NCBI GenBank assembly: GCA_019359355.1
Contig: JAHHHM010000027.1
Span: 43,538-107,537 of the forward strand
Direction of reading: 5' to 3'
From: Microcoleus vaginatus WJT46-NPBG5
GTDB lineage: Bacteria > Cyanobacteriota > Cyanobacteriia > Cyanobacteriales > Oscillatoriaceae
Length of the DNA stretch: 64,000 bases
Within the stretch, counting starts at the first letter, position 1. Each line of letters starts with the position of its first letter. Positions 48,781 through 59,300 of this stretch are shown in pieces. Made by a program: the position numbers and the translations under genes. The notes below the pieces were generated by a model. It worked only from the letters and a program-made list of their open reading frames with translations. It made no database searches and was not told where the DNA came from.

Positions 48781-50061
48781 CTACAAACGTTGAGCAATTT
48801 GCGGCGTGCGTCCCAAAAGGCCGGTCATTAATCGCAACGCAAAAACCTTCACCGGCTGTACTTTCCGTAGCGTCCACAAACCCAGCCGGCGCACAAAAAC
48901 TATCGGCAACCAATTATTAGAAAAGAGCCGGTCTAAAATATCAGTAAAGCCCAAAATGGCTAGATTTTCTCTCTTGCGCCACCTTTGATAACGCTGTAAA
49001 ACCGGCAACGAGCCAATATCTTCCCCGTTTTTGTGGGCATCTTGCAAGACTTGAGCAATCGCCGCAGCATCTCGAATTCCCAAATTTAACCCCTGACCCC
49101 CCACCGGATGACAGCAATGGGCGGCATCTCCAATCAAAGCAAGTCGGGGCTGAACGTAGCGATTGCTTTGCATTAATTGCACTTGAAACATAAAGCGTTT
49201 GCCTTCCAATTCCAAATGCCCCATGTGATCCCCGTATTTGCGCCTTAATTCCGCGAGAAATTGCTCGTCATCCAGTTCTAATAAAGCTTTGGCTTCTTCG
49301 TGAGGCGCTGTCCAGACGATATTGCAACGGTTTCCAGGTAAGGGGAGAATCGCAAAAGGGCCGCTGGGCCAAAAGCGTTCGTAGGCGACGTTATTGTGGG
49401 GTTTTTCGGGTTTAACGCGGGTAGTTATGCAAGATTGCCAATATTTCCAGCCGTGGGTTGGGATACCGGCATCGTTGCGAATGCGGGATCGCGTTCCATC
49501 GGCAGCGACGAGTAAGCGCGTGCGAATCCTCTGATGGCTTGCCGGCTGGTTATCTCCATCCCCGGCAACCTTCACTTCAAGTTCAACAAAATCGCTTTGG
49601 TAGTCCACACTGACAAGTTCGGCGGGACACAGCCAAGTAACATTGGGGCAGTCGTTGAGGAATTCTTGCAACATCGGCAGAATCGCGCCATGTTCGCCGG
49701 CATATCCAAGTTCGTCTCTACCTAAGTCGGAGGGATTAAAAACAACGCCCTCTATGCCGGTGTCTGAGAGATTAATCTGGGAAAAAGCCGTAATATTCGC
49801 CCGAATTTTCTCCCAAATCCCCAAACCTTGAAAGATTTTCCCCGAAAGTAGGGTAATGGCGTAAACTTGCTGTCTGGAGGCGGCAACGGCTTGGGGTTGT
49901 GCCTCAATCAGGGCGACTTTTAACCCGGAATTTTTTAAACCGGCAGCCAGGGTTGTTCCAGCAATGCCGGCACCCACAATGGTAATGTCATAGTCGAAAT
50001 TCAGTTCAGGTGCCGGTGTATGTGCCGGTTCAGAGGCGCGGATTAACTGCTGTAGCGGCAT
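48781..50061 (-). CDS. UbiH/UbiF-type FAD-dependent monooxygenase
   Basis: 426 residues. FAD-binding GxGxxG is in ITIVGAGIAGTTLAAGL, with the second FAD motif LLVAADGTRSRIR and the third GDAAHCCHPVGGQGLNLG. Both features and length fit the UbiH/COQ6 family of aromatic-ring hydroxylases for quinones. Cyanobacteria make plastoquinone, so the substrate is probably another quinone or aromatic compound. The C-terminus after about 370 is basic (FVRRLGLWTLRKVQPVKVFALR), suggesting membrane association. Confidence 0.88.
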   Translation of the reverse strand: MPLQQLIRASEPAHTPAPELNFDYDITIVGAGIAGTTLAAGLKNSGLKVALIEAQPQAVAASRQQVYAITLLSGKIFQGLGIWEKIRANITAFSQINLSDTGIEGVVFNPSDLGRDELGYAGEHGAILPMLQEFLNDCPNVTWLCPAELVSVDYQSDFVELEVKVAGDGDNQPASHQRIRTRLLVAADGTRSRIRNDAGIPTHGWKYWQSCITTRVKPEKPHNNVAYERFWPSGPFAILPLPGNRCNIVWTAPHEEAKALLELDDEQFLAELRRKYGDHMGHLELEGKRFMFQVQLMQSNRYVQPRLALIGDAAHCCHPVGGQGLNLGIRDAAAIAQVLQDAHKNGEDIGSLPVLQRYQRWRKRENLAILGFTDILDRLFSNNWLPIVFVRRLGLWTLRKVQPVKVFALRLMTGLLGRTPQIAQRL

Positions 50062-50287
50062 TTTTAAGGGATTTTGTCAAAAACAACTGTAATCTTTACA
50101 TTTCTTCATTTTGCCGCAAATTGTCGCTCATGGGGTAGAGGCAACGCATCCCTACCCTAAATCTTCGTCACCTTGCAAATTTATATAGGCGAATGCTTTT
50201 CCCTTCTCTGAAAAATTTAATGCCGGTCGAAACACAAACAATTTATCAGATTGCAATGATTGTCTGGATTTTTCAGAAAGCTAAATG

Positions 50288-50911
50288 TTATTGGCTCACC
50301 AATTGACCCAAGCGTTTTAAAATTTTTACAACAGTGGGTAAATCATTCTTATTCCGGATAGAAAACTGCTCTGATTCTCCGTATGTGGGTGTGCCGTCTT
50401 TGGTCAGCTTCAAGAATATAAAACTTGGGCCATTTGTAACAAAACCAAAGGTTGGTTTTTCAGACTCAGGACTTCCCATCATATAAGCCAGTGCTTGGGG
50501 GATGCCGGCTTCTACAGAATATTGCGCTCTTTTCGCCTCAATGACGAGTATCCAAAACTGAGGGGTAAAAACTAACAAATCTAAGCGTCCCGTTACAAGC
50601 GTTCCCTCATCTTCGGAAAGAATCCTGACTTCTTTTTCCGCCGTGAGGTAAAAGGGCGGACGATAAAAACCGGCTAATTTCAACAAGGGAGAAAGTACCA
50701 CCATTTTAACGATGGGTTCCAATATTGGATACTCCGATAAGTGGATATAATCACCCTTGACTTCCTCTAAAGCTTGCTTTTCAAAATCTGTTAGTTCTGG
50801 CAAATTTTCTTGCCATTCTGGGAAGAATTGTTCCTCTTTAGTGCGTTCAAGCCCAAATTTATCTTTTAAATCGTGCAGGGTAAGATTGTTAGCCTGAATG
50901 GTTGGAATCAT
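50288..50911 (-). CDS. PD-(D/E)XK-type restriction-endonuclease-like protein
   Basis: 207 residues. Nuclease-like core: Asp in VTGRLDLLVFTPQFW, then Glu-x-Lys in ILVIEAKRAQYSVEAG, the arrangement of type I restriction HsdR N-terminal nucleases. The following QALAYMMGSPE and FGFVTNGPSFIFLKL complete the fold. No methyltransferase, specificity or helicase subunit is adjacent, so this is probably a solitary member of a family common in cyanobacteria rather than part of a restriction system. Confidence 0.78.
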   Translation of the reverse strand: MIPTIQANNLTLHDLKDKFGLERTKEEQFFPEWQENLPELTDFEKQALEEVKGDYIHLSEYPILEPIVKMVVLSPLLKLAGFYRPPFYLTAEKEVRILSEDEGTLVTGRLDLLVFTPQFWILVIEAKRAQYSVEAGIPQALAYMMGSPESEKPTFGFVTNGPSFIFLKLTKDGTPTYGESEQFSIRNKNDLPTVVKILKRLGQLVSQ

Positions 50912-51062
50912 CTGAGCTTCTCCGCTTGCTTGCTTTCTTTAATTATGCCATGAGTAAATGAGTCGGAGATATTATCAGCCATCAAACATCAGAAGTGTTA
51001 GCTTCCTAAGAATCATTGAACTAAGGCAAGCGTTTTATCTGCCGGCAATTTAATTAACAAAA

Positions 51063-51938
51063 TTAGCCTAAAGAAACTTCAAGATTTGTATTTAACTGAG
51101 CATCAACTGTAAACTCTGCAATAATGGGAAAGTGATCTGAAGGCCAAACTTTTTCCCATTGAGCGGTGTCTGCTGTCACTTGCTGCAACATTAACCGGCT
51201 GTCGTAATAAATCGTGTCAACCGCAGCAAATCCTTCGCCGGTGAAATCATGAAATGTCATTTGATCTTCTAATTCAATGCCGGCAAACACATCAAAAAGC
51301 TGTACCTCATTCGGTAATTGACGCAGAAATGTTTCTCGCGGCGTTGTAGCCGGCTCAGCATTAAAATCGCCAGTGAGCAATAGTAACGACTCGGCAGAAT
51401 TGACTTCACTCATGCGCTGAAAAATCAGTTGAGCGCCGAGTTCTCGTGCCCGCGCACTGCGATAATCCAGATGGGTATTAAATACGCTAAACCGGCTTTC
51501 ATCACTGCCGGCAAATACTGCCCAACTCGTCATGCGGGGAATTGGGTTTCCCCACTCCCCACTGATACTCCCTGGAATGTCGGGAGTATCGCTGAGGAAA
51601 AAGTCTCCGTTACTTATACATAGAAGTTGCTCGATGCGGTAAAAAATAGCACAATGTTCGCCTGTGCCTCTGCCGGTGCGATCACCTCCCACGCATTGGT
51701 AAGCCGGCAGCCGTTGTAGCAAATCGAACAGTTGATGCGGCAACGCTTCCTGGGTGCCGATCACATCCGGCGTATAGTGGGTGATCATGGCTGCCACCGC
51801 CTTACACCGCACTTTCCAAGCAAGATCGCCCGGATCAGGCTTGTCGTAGCGCAAATTCAAAGTCATGATTTGAGTCTCATAGCGGTTCCTGCCTCTTTCG
51901 CTAATTTCATTTAGCATCAAACTGAACACCGAAAACAT
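51063..51938 (-). CDS. Endonuclease/exonuclease/phosphatase (EEP) family protein
   Basis: Up to 291 residues; starts at codon 8 (ATG 51917) and codon 25 are possible, since no ribosome binding site decides. Family motifs: MTLNLRYDKPDPG, IGTQEALPHQ, FNTHLDYRSARAR, LLLTGDFNAEP and the C-terminal WPSDHFPIIAEF with catalytic Asp-His. There is no signal peptide. Members hydrolyse phosphodiesters of nucleic acids, lipids or inositol phosphates; the substrate is unknown. Confidence 0.88.
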   Translation of the reverse strand: MFSVFSLMLNEISERGRNRYETQIMTLNLRYDKPDPGDLAWKVRCKAVAAMITHYTPDVIGTQEALPHQLFDLLQRLPAYQCVGGDRTGRGTGEHCAIFYRIEQLLCISNGDFFLSDTPDIPGSISGEWGNPIPRMTSWAVFAGSDESRFSVFNTHLDYRSARARELGAQLIFQRMSEVNSAESLLLLTGDFNAEPATTPRETFLRQLPNEVQLFDVFAGIELEDQMTFHDFTGEGFAAVDTIYYDSRLMLQQVTADTAQWEKVWPSDHFPIIAEFTVDAQLNTNLEVSLG

Positions 51939-52522
51939 AAAAAACTAGATTTCTTGGCAACTTTTGCACTTTTTAATCTACTGGTTGCAAAAATCCTGAC
52001 AATCGTGTGGCTCATCCGCTTTGATTAGGAGACAAGATAGGAACCCTTTCCAAAAAACACAGAAAGATGGCCGGATTTTAAATCTCTTTGAGAAAAGTCT
52101 ATTTCTGGGTCGCTACTGCCAAAGTATTTATCCCTAATAACCCTCTCCCTACTAGAAAGACTACTAAATATAAGAAGTCCCTTAAGTGCCGGTTGTAAAA
52201 ACTCCTGCTTGAAAAGCCGTCGGAACTGTGGCAAAATTTCCCAGCAAGGCAAGTTGCTATGGACTGTCAGTTTTTCTCCGTAAAATTACGGTGTTTTATC
52301 CCTATATTGGCAAATAATTTTTTGATTAATTCTCTTTACTGCTTCCAGCCGACTCTTTATGGAAACTTCATCGATTTTTATAGACAACAGGGTGTGTAAG
52401 TTGTTATTAGTTAATAAGAGTGGTGAGGGGTCTAACCCCTCAAAACTAAGATCGCATCCCGGACTCGGCCCAAAAGCCTCGCACACTTCTTCCCGTCACA
52501 CTCAAGAGGAGCTGTTCTCACT
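51939..52522. other. Intergenic region upstream of the Coq4-like gene
   Basis: About 580 bp. Reverse frames of 75 codons (52025-52252) and 66 codons (52286-52486) exist, but neither has a family match, ribosome binding site or convincing composition. Promoters for both flanking genes should lie here. I see no repeats or RNA genes. Confidence 0.4.
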
Positions 52523-53038
52523 ATGTTACAAGTTCTCACTTCACCCAAGCTTGCGCCCAACAGTGTCCCTCGTTTCCAGCAACTCCAGAATCGGGAGGAT
52601 CGTGCAAGCGGACTTTTTGGGATGAATGCGCCTCAGATTGTCGATCTTAAGCAACTGCAAGCGCTCCCCACCGGCAGCTTTGGCCGTGCTTGGGCAGATT
52701 TTCTCGACCGGCATCAACTTGAACCCATCAGCACCGGCCCAAGACGCCAACAACTGCATGATGGCATCCACGTTCTCACCGATTATGGAATCGATGCTGC
52801 CGGTGAGGCTGAACTTCAGGCTTTTTTGCTGGGGGCAAAGTTAAGACCGCTCAATCTCCTACGCCTGCTAGGACTGCTGCAAACACCCCAAACAGACCGG
52901 CGCAACGCAATCACCGGCGAGAGACTTTGGGCTGCTTACCAGCGAGGTCGTTACTGTTTATTTGACCCCGATGATTGGCAGCCAGAATTACTCTGGCAAT
53001 TACCGCTGATGCAGGTGCAGGCGCTATTCCGAGTTTAA
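52523..53038 (+). CDS. Coq4-family protein
   Basis: 171 residues. The Coq4 signature is LPTGSFGRAWADFLDRHQLEP, followed by the metal motif HDxxH-x11-E: His-Asp-Gly-Ile-His then Glu after eleven residues (HDGIHVLTDYGIDAAGE). Eukaryotic COQ4 acts in ubiquinone head-group modification and needs this motif. Cyanobacteria lack ubiquinone, so this member probably serves another quinone-related or unknown step. An AGAGGAG about ten bases before the ATG supports the start. It is a lone gene, convergent with the purine permease. Confidence 0.82.
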   Translation: MLQVLTSPKLAPNSVPRFQQLQNREDRASGLFGMNAPQIVDLKQLQALPTGSFGRAWADFLDRHQLEPISTGPRRQQLHDGIHVLTDYGIDAAGEAELQAFLLGAKLRPLNLLRLLGLLQTPQTDRRNAITGERLWAAYQRGRYCLFDPDDWQPELLWQLPLMQVQALFRV

Positions 53039-53101
53039 TTTGATCATCGTAAACAAGCTAAATGCCTCAATCTGCAATTAGCAATTGATAACTAAGCAAA
53101 T

Positions 53102-54532
53102 TTAAGTTCCAGGGTTAAGCGCCATCAAAACAAATCTCAGCACAAAAATGCCGGCTAAAATCCACACAGCCGGCTTGACTTCATGAGCTTTACCTTGAAA
53201 GGCTTTGAGAAGCGGATAAGTAATAAAACCAATGGCTAACCCTTCAGCAATTGAAAAAGCCAACGGCATAATCAAAATTGTTAAAAATGAGGGAATCGAC
53301 TCAGCCGGGTCATCCCACCGAATTCCCCGAACGTTGCCGGCCATCAAAACACCGACAATCAGCAGTGCAGGGGTGGTTGCATAGGCGGGAATTGCGGAAA
53401 GTAAGGGAATAAAAAATACCGATAGGGCGAACAAGGCAGCGACGATAACCGCAGTAAAGCCGGTGCGCCCGCCTTCAGAAACACCGGCAGCGGATTCAAT
53501 ATAAGTGGTGACGGTAGAGGTGCCTAAAATCGCACCGGCAGTGGTGCCAACGGCATCGGCAAATAAGGCTTCTTTGGCGCGAGGTAATTGACCGTTTTGA
53601 TCAATGTAGCCGGCTTGAATCCCTACACCGGCAAGAGTGCCAATCGTATCGAATAAGTCCACGAAAAGAAAGACAAAGGTAACGGCAACGAAGTCCCAGA
53701 AATTAGTCTGGCTCAACTGGCCCAAGCCGGCAAATGATTGACCGAGTAAATCTCCGGGCCACTGGGGTAAAGCCACAATTCCAGCCGGCCAGGCGGAAAC
53801 GCCCAAAATCCAGCCCAGTAAGGCTGTGGCCAAAATTGCCCAAAGTAACGCGCCTTTAATGCGACGGGCGACTAAGGCAGAGGCGATGAGAATGCCGGTA
53901 ATTGCCATCAGGGTAGCCGGTTGATTGAAGTTGCCCAGGGCGGTTTTGGTGGCTGGATCGGCGACAATAATGCCGGCACCCCCTGCGGCTGGATCGCCGG
54001 TGAGGGCGATATAGGCGAGAAATAAGCCAATTCCCGCTGCTGTTGCTTGTTTCAAGCATTCGGGAATTGCCGTAATAATTTGGCTGCGAATATTAGAAAA
54101 CGTCAGGGCAATGAAAATTAACCCCTCGATTAACACCGCTGCCAGCGCCACACGCCAGTTAATGCCGAGTTTGAGGACGACGGAGAAGGCGAAGAAGGCA
54201 TTCAATCCCATACCAGGGGCAAGGGCGAAGGGGTAATTGGCAGTCAAAGCCATCACAAGGGTGGCGATGGCAGACGAAATTGCCGTCGCAATCACCAATT
54301 CCCCAAATAAATCCCCCGCCTGTTGCAGAAAAATGGCATTAGACAAAATCCCTGGATTAACTGCCAGAATATAAGCCATCGTCATAAATGTCGTGACTCC
54401 AGCCAGTACCTCGGTGCGGAAATCGGTCTTATATTCTGCAAATTTGAAGAATTTGGCAATATTTCCTAGCACACCGGCAGCAGGCGGCTGGTTGGGAGGC
54501 TGGGGTTCAGGATTTGCGTCGAAATTACTCAT
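53102..54532 (-). CDS. NCS2-family purine permease (AzgA type)
   Basis: 476 residues, about 12-14 transmembrane helices. The AzgA subgroup pattern is clear: FRTEVLAGVTTFMTMAYILAVNP, FALAPGMGLNAFFAFSVV, VFLFVDLFDTIGTLAGVG and GTSTVTTYIESAAGVSEGGRTG. It imports adenine, guanine or hypoxanthine with protons. The first 20 residues are Pro/Asn-rich and cytoplasmic. No purine-degradation genes are adjacent. Confidence 0.93.
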   Translation of the reverse strand: MSNFDANPEPQPPNQPPAAGVLGNIAKFFKFAEYKTDFRTEVLAGVTTFMTMAYILAVNPGILSNAIFLQQAGDLFGELVIATAISSAIATLVMALTANYPFALAPGMGLNAFFAFSVVLKLGINWRVALAAVLIEGLIFIALTFSNIRSQIITAIPECLKQATAAGIGLFLAYIALTGDPAAGGAGIIVADPATKTALGNFNQPATLMAITGILIASALVARRIKGALLWAILATALLGWILGVSAWPAGIVALPQWPGDLLGQSFAGLGQLSQTNFWDFVAVTFVFLFVDLFDTIGTLAGVGIQAGYIDQNGQLPRAKEALFADAVGTTAGAILGTSTVTTYIESAAGVSEGGRTGFTAVIVAALFALSVFFIPLLSAIPAYATTPALLIVGVLMAGNVRGIRWDDPAESIPSFLTILIMPLAFSIAEGLAIGFITYPLLKAFQGKAHEVKPAVWILAGIFVLRFVLMALNPGT

Positions 54533-54711
54533 GGTCTTGACGGGTTATTGCTGAAGTTCGCAAACAATGCGACCAGAGTACAGTTTTATCGAGCAAGTTT
54601 TGGCACAATACTACACAATTACGTTTTGTACCGGGGCTAATGGCACCCTCCGTCATCAGTCATCGGTCAAATGTTAACAACTTGTACACAGAGGATAAAC
54701 GCGAAGGACGA

Positions 54712-56301
54712 ATGACGGTATCACTCAAGATGAATCCAAAGTCTCGAATCTCCAAACCGAAATTCCTGAAACACTTAACTCCCCAGCCTGTTTTTGGGTT
54801 TTGGATAGCAATCGCCAGCATTTTTCTTCTGGCAGCTATTCTGCGGTTTTGGGGGATAAACCAATTTAATACGTTAGTCTTTGATGAGGTTTATTACGCC
54901 AAGTACGCCCTCAATTATTTAGACGGGGTGCCGCTGTTTGATGCCCATCCGCCTTTGGGCAAATATATGATTGCCTTGGGTATTTTAATCGGTTCTCACT
55001 TGCCATTTGGAACCGGCACCCCCAACGGATTCACCGGCATTCTGCTTTCTCCGTTTAGTTATCGCTGGTTGAATGCTTTTGTTGGGTCTTTATTGCCGTT
55101 AGTGGTTGCCGGTCTTGCCTACCAACTTAGTCATCGGCGCAGTTACGCTTTAATTGCCGGCTTGCTAACTGCAACCGATGGTTTGCTTTTAGTGGAGTCT
55201 CGCTATGCCTTAATTAATTTGTATTTGGTGTTTTTTGGATTTTTGGGCCACTGGTTGTTTTTGCGGGCACTAGATAGCCGGGGGAAGGGGCGTTCAATTT
55301 GGTTAATTTTTGCCGGCATTTGTTTGGGCGCATCGGTTGCTGTCAAGTGGAACGGCTTAGGATTTTTACTGGGAATTTATTTGGTTTGGTTTGCTGCTTG
55401 GCTTCCGACTATTTTAAATTTAGCCATTGATGTTTTAGACTTAGACTATCCGAACTTCCAAGCGAAACTCTCAAAATTAAAATGGGTGCGCGTGGGTAAA
55501 AACCAAACGCCTCTGCAAAATTTAAAGCGATTGCCTTTCTGGCAAATGCTTTTGTATTTAGGAATTATTCCCTTAGTTGTATATTGTTTGGTCTGGATTC
55601 CTCACTTACAAATCAACACAGATTTCGGATTTTGGGGCGTCCATAAAGCAATTTTGTCCTTTCATAAGGGGATGCCTAGTGGGAAGGATGTCCATCCTTA
55701 TTGTTCAGCTTGGTACACTTGGCCGTTCATGCTCCGACCGATGGTGTATCTTTTTGAAAAAGCTCGGAATACGACTGAGTTGGTTCCCACTTATCCTCCT
55801 TTACCTGAAGGTGCCGGCAAGGTCATTTATGATATTCACGCAATGGGAAATCCGGGATTATGGTGGCTTTCAATTTCTGCAATTTTGCTGTTATTTTTAC
55901 TATTAGCGCATCAGGTTTGGGTGTGGCTAACTGATGGGAAAATCGCGGCAAGTCGCCAACCCGGTAACTATTCGGTCAATGGCAGTCGATGGGCTGCGCC
56001 AACCTTGTGGACACCGTTTTATTTAGTGATTAATTATGCGGCAAATTGGCTGCCTTGGATGGGGGTAACTCGTTGCACTTTTATCTATCTTTATATGAGC
56101 GCTTCTGTGTTTTCATTTCTAGCGCTTGCTTGGGTGGTTGATCGCTGGCTTCGGAGTTACCAAAAGCTACATCGAATCCTAGGGGTGACGGCAATTTTTG
56201 CGATTTTGATTGCTTTAGTTTTCTGGCTGCCGGTTTATTGGGGGTTGCCGATATCGCAAGCCGATTTTAACCACCGGATGTGGTTCCGTTCTTGGATATA
56301 A
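54712..56301 (+). CDS. PMT-family (GT39) dolichyl/polyprenyl-phosphate mannosyltransferase
   Basis: About 529 residues from the ATG at 54712 (MTVSLKMNPKSR), which has AAGGA just upstream; the frame is open 24 codons further. The GT-C signature appears in the first luminal loop: LVFDEVYYAKYALNYLDGVP with the catalytic Asp-Glu, then DAHPPLGKYMI. About eleven helices follow, with PYCSAWYTWPFMLRPMVY and NYAANWLPWM in the C-terminal part. It transfers mannose (or another hexose) from a polyprenyl phosphate to proteins outside the membrane. It is convergent with the giant kinase. Confidence 0.9.
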   Translation: MTVSLKMNPKSRISKPKFLKHLTPQPVFGFWIAIASIFLLAAILRFWGINQFNTLVFDEVYYAKYALNYLDGVPLFDAHPPLGKYMIALGILIGSHLPFGTGTPNGFTGILLSPFSYRWLNAFVGSLLPLVVAGLAYQLSHRRSYALIAGLLTATDGLLLVESRYALINLYLVFFGFLGHWLFLRALDSRGKGRSIWLIFAGICLGASVAVKWNGLGFLLGIYLVWFAAWLPTILNLAIDVLDLDYPNFQAKLSKLKWVRVGKNQTPLQNLKRLPFWQMLLYLGIIPLVVYCLVWIPHLQINTDFGFWGVHKAILSFHKGMPSGKDVHPYCSAWYTWPFMLRPMVYLFEKARNTTELVPTYPPLPEGAGKVIYDIHAMGNPGLWWLSISAILLLFLLLAHQVWVWLTDGKIAASRQPGNYSVNGSRWAAPTLWTPFYLVINYAANWLPWMGVTRCTFIYLYMSASVFSFLALAWVVDRWLRSYQKLHRILGVTAIFAILIALVFWLPVYWGLPISQADFNHRMWFRSWI

Positions 56302-56360
56302 TTAGGAGGCAACAGGGGACTAATGAGAGATCACAGAGAAGGGAAATGGCAAGCTTACTG

Positions 56361-59300
56361 TTAGTCAACCTCTCTTAGGGGCAACTTAATGATAAATTCA
56401 GTTCCCTGTGCCGGCGCAGAAATACAAGTCAGCTCTCCCCCATGTTTTTGCACAACAATTTGATAGCTAATCGACAACCCTAAGCCTGTGCCCTTATCTG
56501 TAGGTTTCGTCGTGAAGAATGTTTGAAAAAGCTTGGAACGCACATCCTCGGTCATCCCTACGCCGTTGTCTGCAATGCGAATTGTCACCCAACTGTCACT
56601 GAAGGCTTCTGTACGAATTAGAATTTTACTCGGCTTTTGATCAGTGGTAAAAGACTCTTCTAAAGCATCAATTGCATTGGCAATTAAATTCATAAATACC
56701 TGGTTGAGCTGCCCAGGATAGCACTCAACTAAAGGCAATTTACCATACTCTTTAATTACCTGAATTCCTGGATGTGAGCCTCTGGCTTTCAGCCTGTGGT
56801 TGAGGATCAACAGGGTACTATCAATCCCCGAATGAATATCAACTGCTTGCAATGCGCCAGTATCTCTTCGAGAGAAATTCTTTAAGGATTTAACAATTTC
56901 GTGAATCCGATCAGTCCCGACTTTCATGGAAGAAAGCATCTTTGGCAAATCTTCAATGAGATAGTCTAATTCAATGGTTTCCGCATCTTCTTGGATTGCC
57001 GGCACCGGATTGGGATAGTTTTCTTGATAAAGTTGCAAATGGTTGAGAAGATCGGCAGTGTATTGCACAGCGTGAGAAAGATTGCCGTGAATAAATCCAA
57101 CGGGGTTATTAATTTCGTGAGCAACGCCGGCAACCAATTGCCCCAGAGAAGACATTTTTTCACTTTGAACTAACTGAACTTGAGCTAGTTGAAGGTCATA
57201 AATTGATTGCTCTAGCTGGGTTGCATAGGAGTGCAGTTGAGTTTCAGATTGCTGCAATGCTTGATTAGCAGATTGCAAATTCTGGTAAAGCAGAGCATTC
57301 TCCAAGGAGATAGCCGCTTGAGAGGTTAACAATTTTAAAACATCTAATCTATCTGGGGTAAAGACGCCAGGACTCAGATTATTTTCTAAGTAAAGAATTC
57401 CCAGGCGTTTACCTTTATGAAGGATCGGTAAACACAAAATTGATTTTGGCTGTTTTGTTAAAATGTAAGGATCAGAAGCAAAATTTGATTCATGAGCGGC
57501 ATTATTTAAAACCAGACATCTTTGCGTTATTTCAACATAATTAATGATGGCAGCCGGCAGATTAAGCGTGCTGTCTATAGGAATTGATTGCAGTACAATG
57601 GCTTCTTCTCGGTCAATTGAACCTTCTGCTTCAATCACCAGTTGACCGCTTTTTTCCATAATCAGAAAGCCTTGTTGTGCGCCAGCACTCTCAAGGATCA
57701 CTTTCATCAATTTATCCAGCAATTTATCCAGAACAATTTCTTCAAAAAGCGCCAGAGAAGCTTTCATCACCGTCGCCAAATCTAGTACGTTTGAATGACT
57801 TGTCGCGGTAGCGGTCGGCGTCTTTGTGTTAGTTATTAATAGGGTTTCTAGGGTGGAGAGGAAGCCAGGAGTTTCTCTTGAGGTGATTCTAGTAAGAAAT
57901 TGAGAATATCTTTTTTCTAAATCTTGAACTTTGGCAATAGCACCCCAATGAGCGTAACAATAGTAAGCATCTGTCAGATAAGTTTGAGCGATCTTCTCTC
58001 TTCCTAAATCCAGATAAAATTCTGCTGCCAGTTCATTGGCTAAGGCTTCTTCCTGAATATATTTCTGTTCTTTGGCTCCCGCAATCGCACAATCGTATAA
58101 CTTCATTGCTAGTCCAATGTCACCCCCTATCCTCGCTTTTTCTGCTTCTACTAAATCGTACTTATGCTGAAAATTCATTGGGGCGCGATCTGCCCAAAAC
58201 TGCATTTTTTTCTGATTAAATGCCACTTTTTCTAAATACTGCTGTTTCGTGGCTGTACTGGTATTGGGATATTGTCTCAAGAGGGCTAAAGAATAGTAGA
58301 AGTTATACTCAGGAACATAAATCAAGCCTGTGCCACCTTTTTCGTATTCTTCCCCTAACTGAGCTGCTTCGACTGCTTTATCGGATTCTTTAAATAAGTA
58401 AAGCAGCATTGTTTTGCAGCAATAAAGGCTAAAAAGCAAAAAGGCATTATTATTTGATTTCCAAATTGGCAAATTTTTTGATTCATCAAAGCTTTCTCCC
58501 ATCAAATGGCTGGGATCGGCAGATTTACCCATCAAGTTTAAAACTCGTTGTTGCCATATCTCGATCCAGGAAATGTGAAGTTCTAGTTTAAGTTTCTCCA
58601 TCATTTCAAGATATTGAGATATTTTATGGTGAACAGAGTCTAGGGGTTCTCCTATAAAGAAAAGATGGTTTCCGTGATGGACAGCATTATAAAATGCATA
58701 TTCTAAATCTCCTGTTTCTATTCCACTGTGAACGGACTCTTGCAAAGGGGCAATCGTTTCTCTTACATGATCTTTCCAATATCTAACAAAAGCGTTAAAT
58801 AAATTGAGCGCTTTAACTTTAAATTCTGGGGCGTTAAATTTTTCCCACACTCTCACTGTGAGTTGTCCAAATTGATATCCTGCCTCTAGATCGTTGTAAA
58901 CGCCACACAAGAGAACGCCATAATACCCGTAGCCAGAAATAGCTTGAGGCGAATTTCCATATTGAATAGATAACTGGATCATTTTGCACGCAACCAGTTG
59001 CAACAATGCGGGATTCGCTTGATAAGCCGGCGCTAATGTATTCATTAAAATTCGCAGCGCCGCGAGTTGATAGGGATCGCTCATCACCGGCAAGTTTACT
59101 AAATCTTCAATTCGCTTGATCCCAACCGTCAATTCTTCTTTGAGCGATTCTGCATAAGCGCTGATTTCTTCCTGGGCTGCCGGTAGTGATATCCCCAGCA
59201 TTTTCAGAACTTCCATCGCTGTTGCTATCGCTGAGTGCGGCTGATTTTGGCTGACATAAAACAGGATTTGAAGTTCATAGACTTTGACTTTGTCCAAAAC

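Noticed and set aside
50288..50911. A restriction-modification or defence system
   Set aside because: Only one nuclease-like gene is present, with no methyltransferase, specificity subunit, helicase, toxin or other defence gene around it.
52025..52486. Two reverse-strand frames of 75 and 66 codons upstream of the Coq4-like gene
   Set aside because: No ribosome binding site, no family, and composition typical of non-coding DNA.
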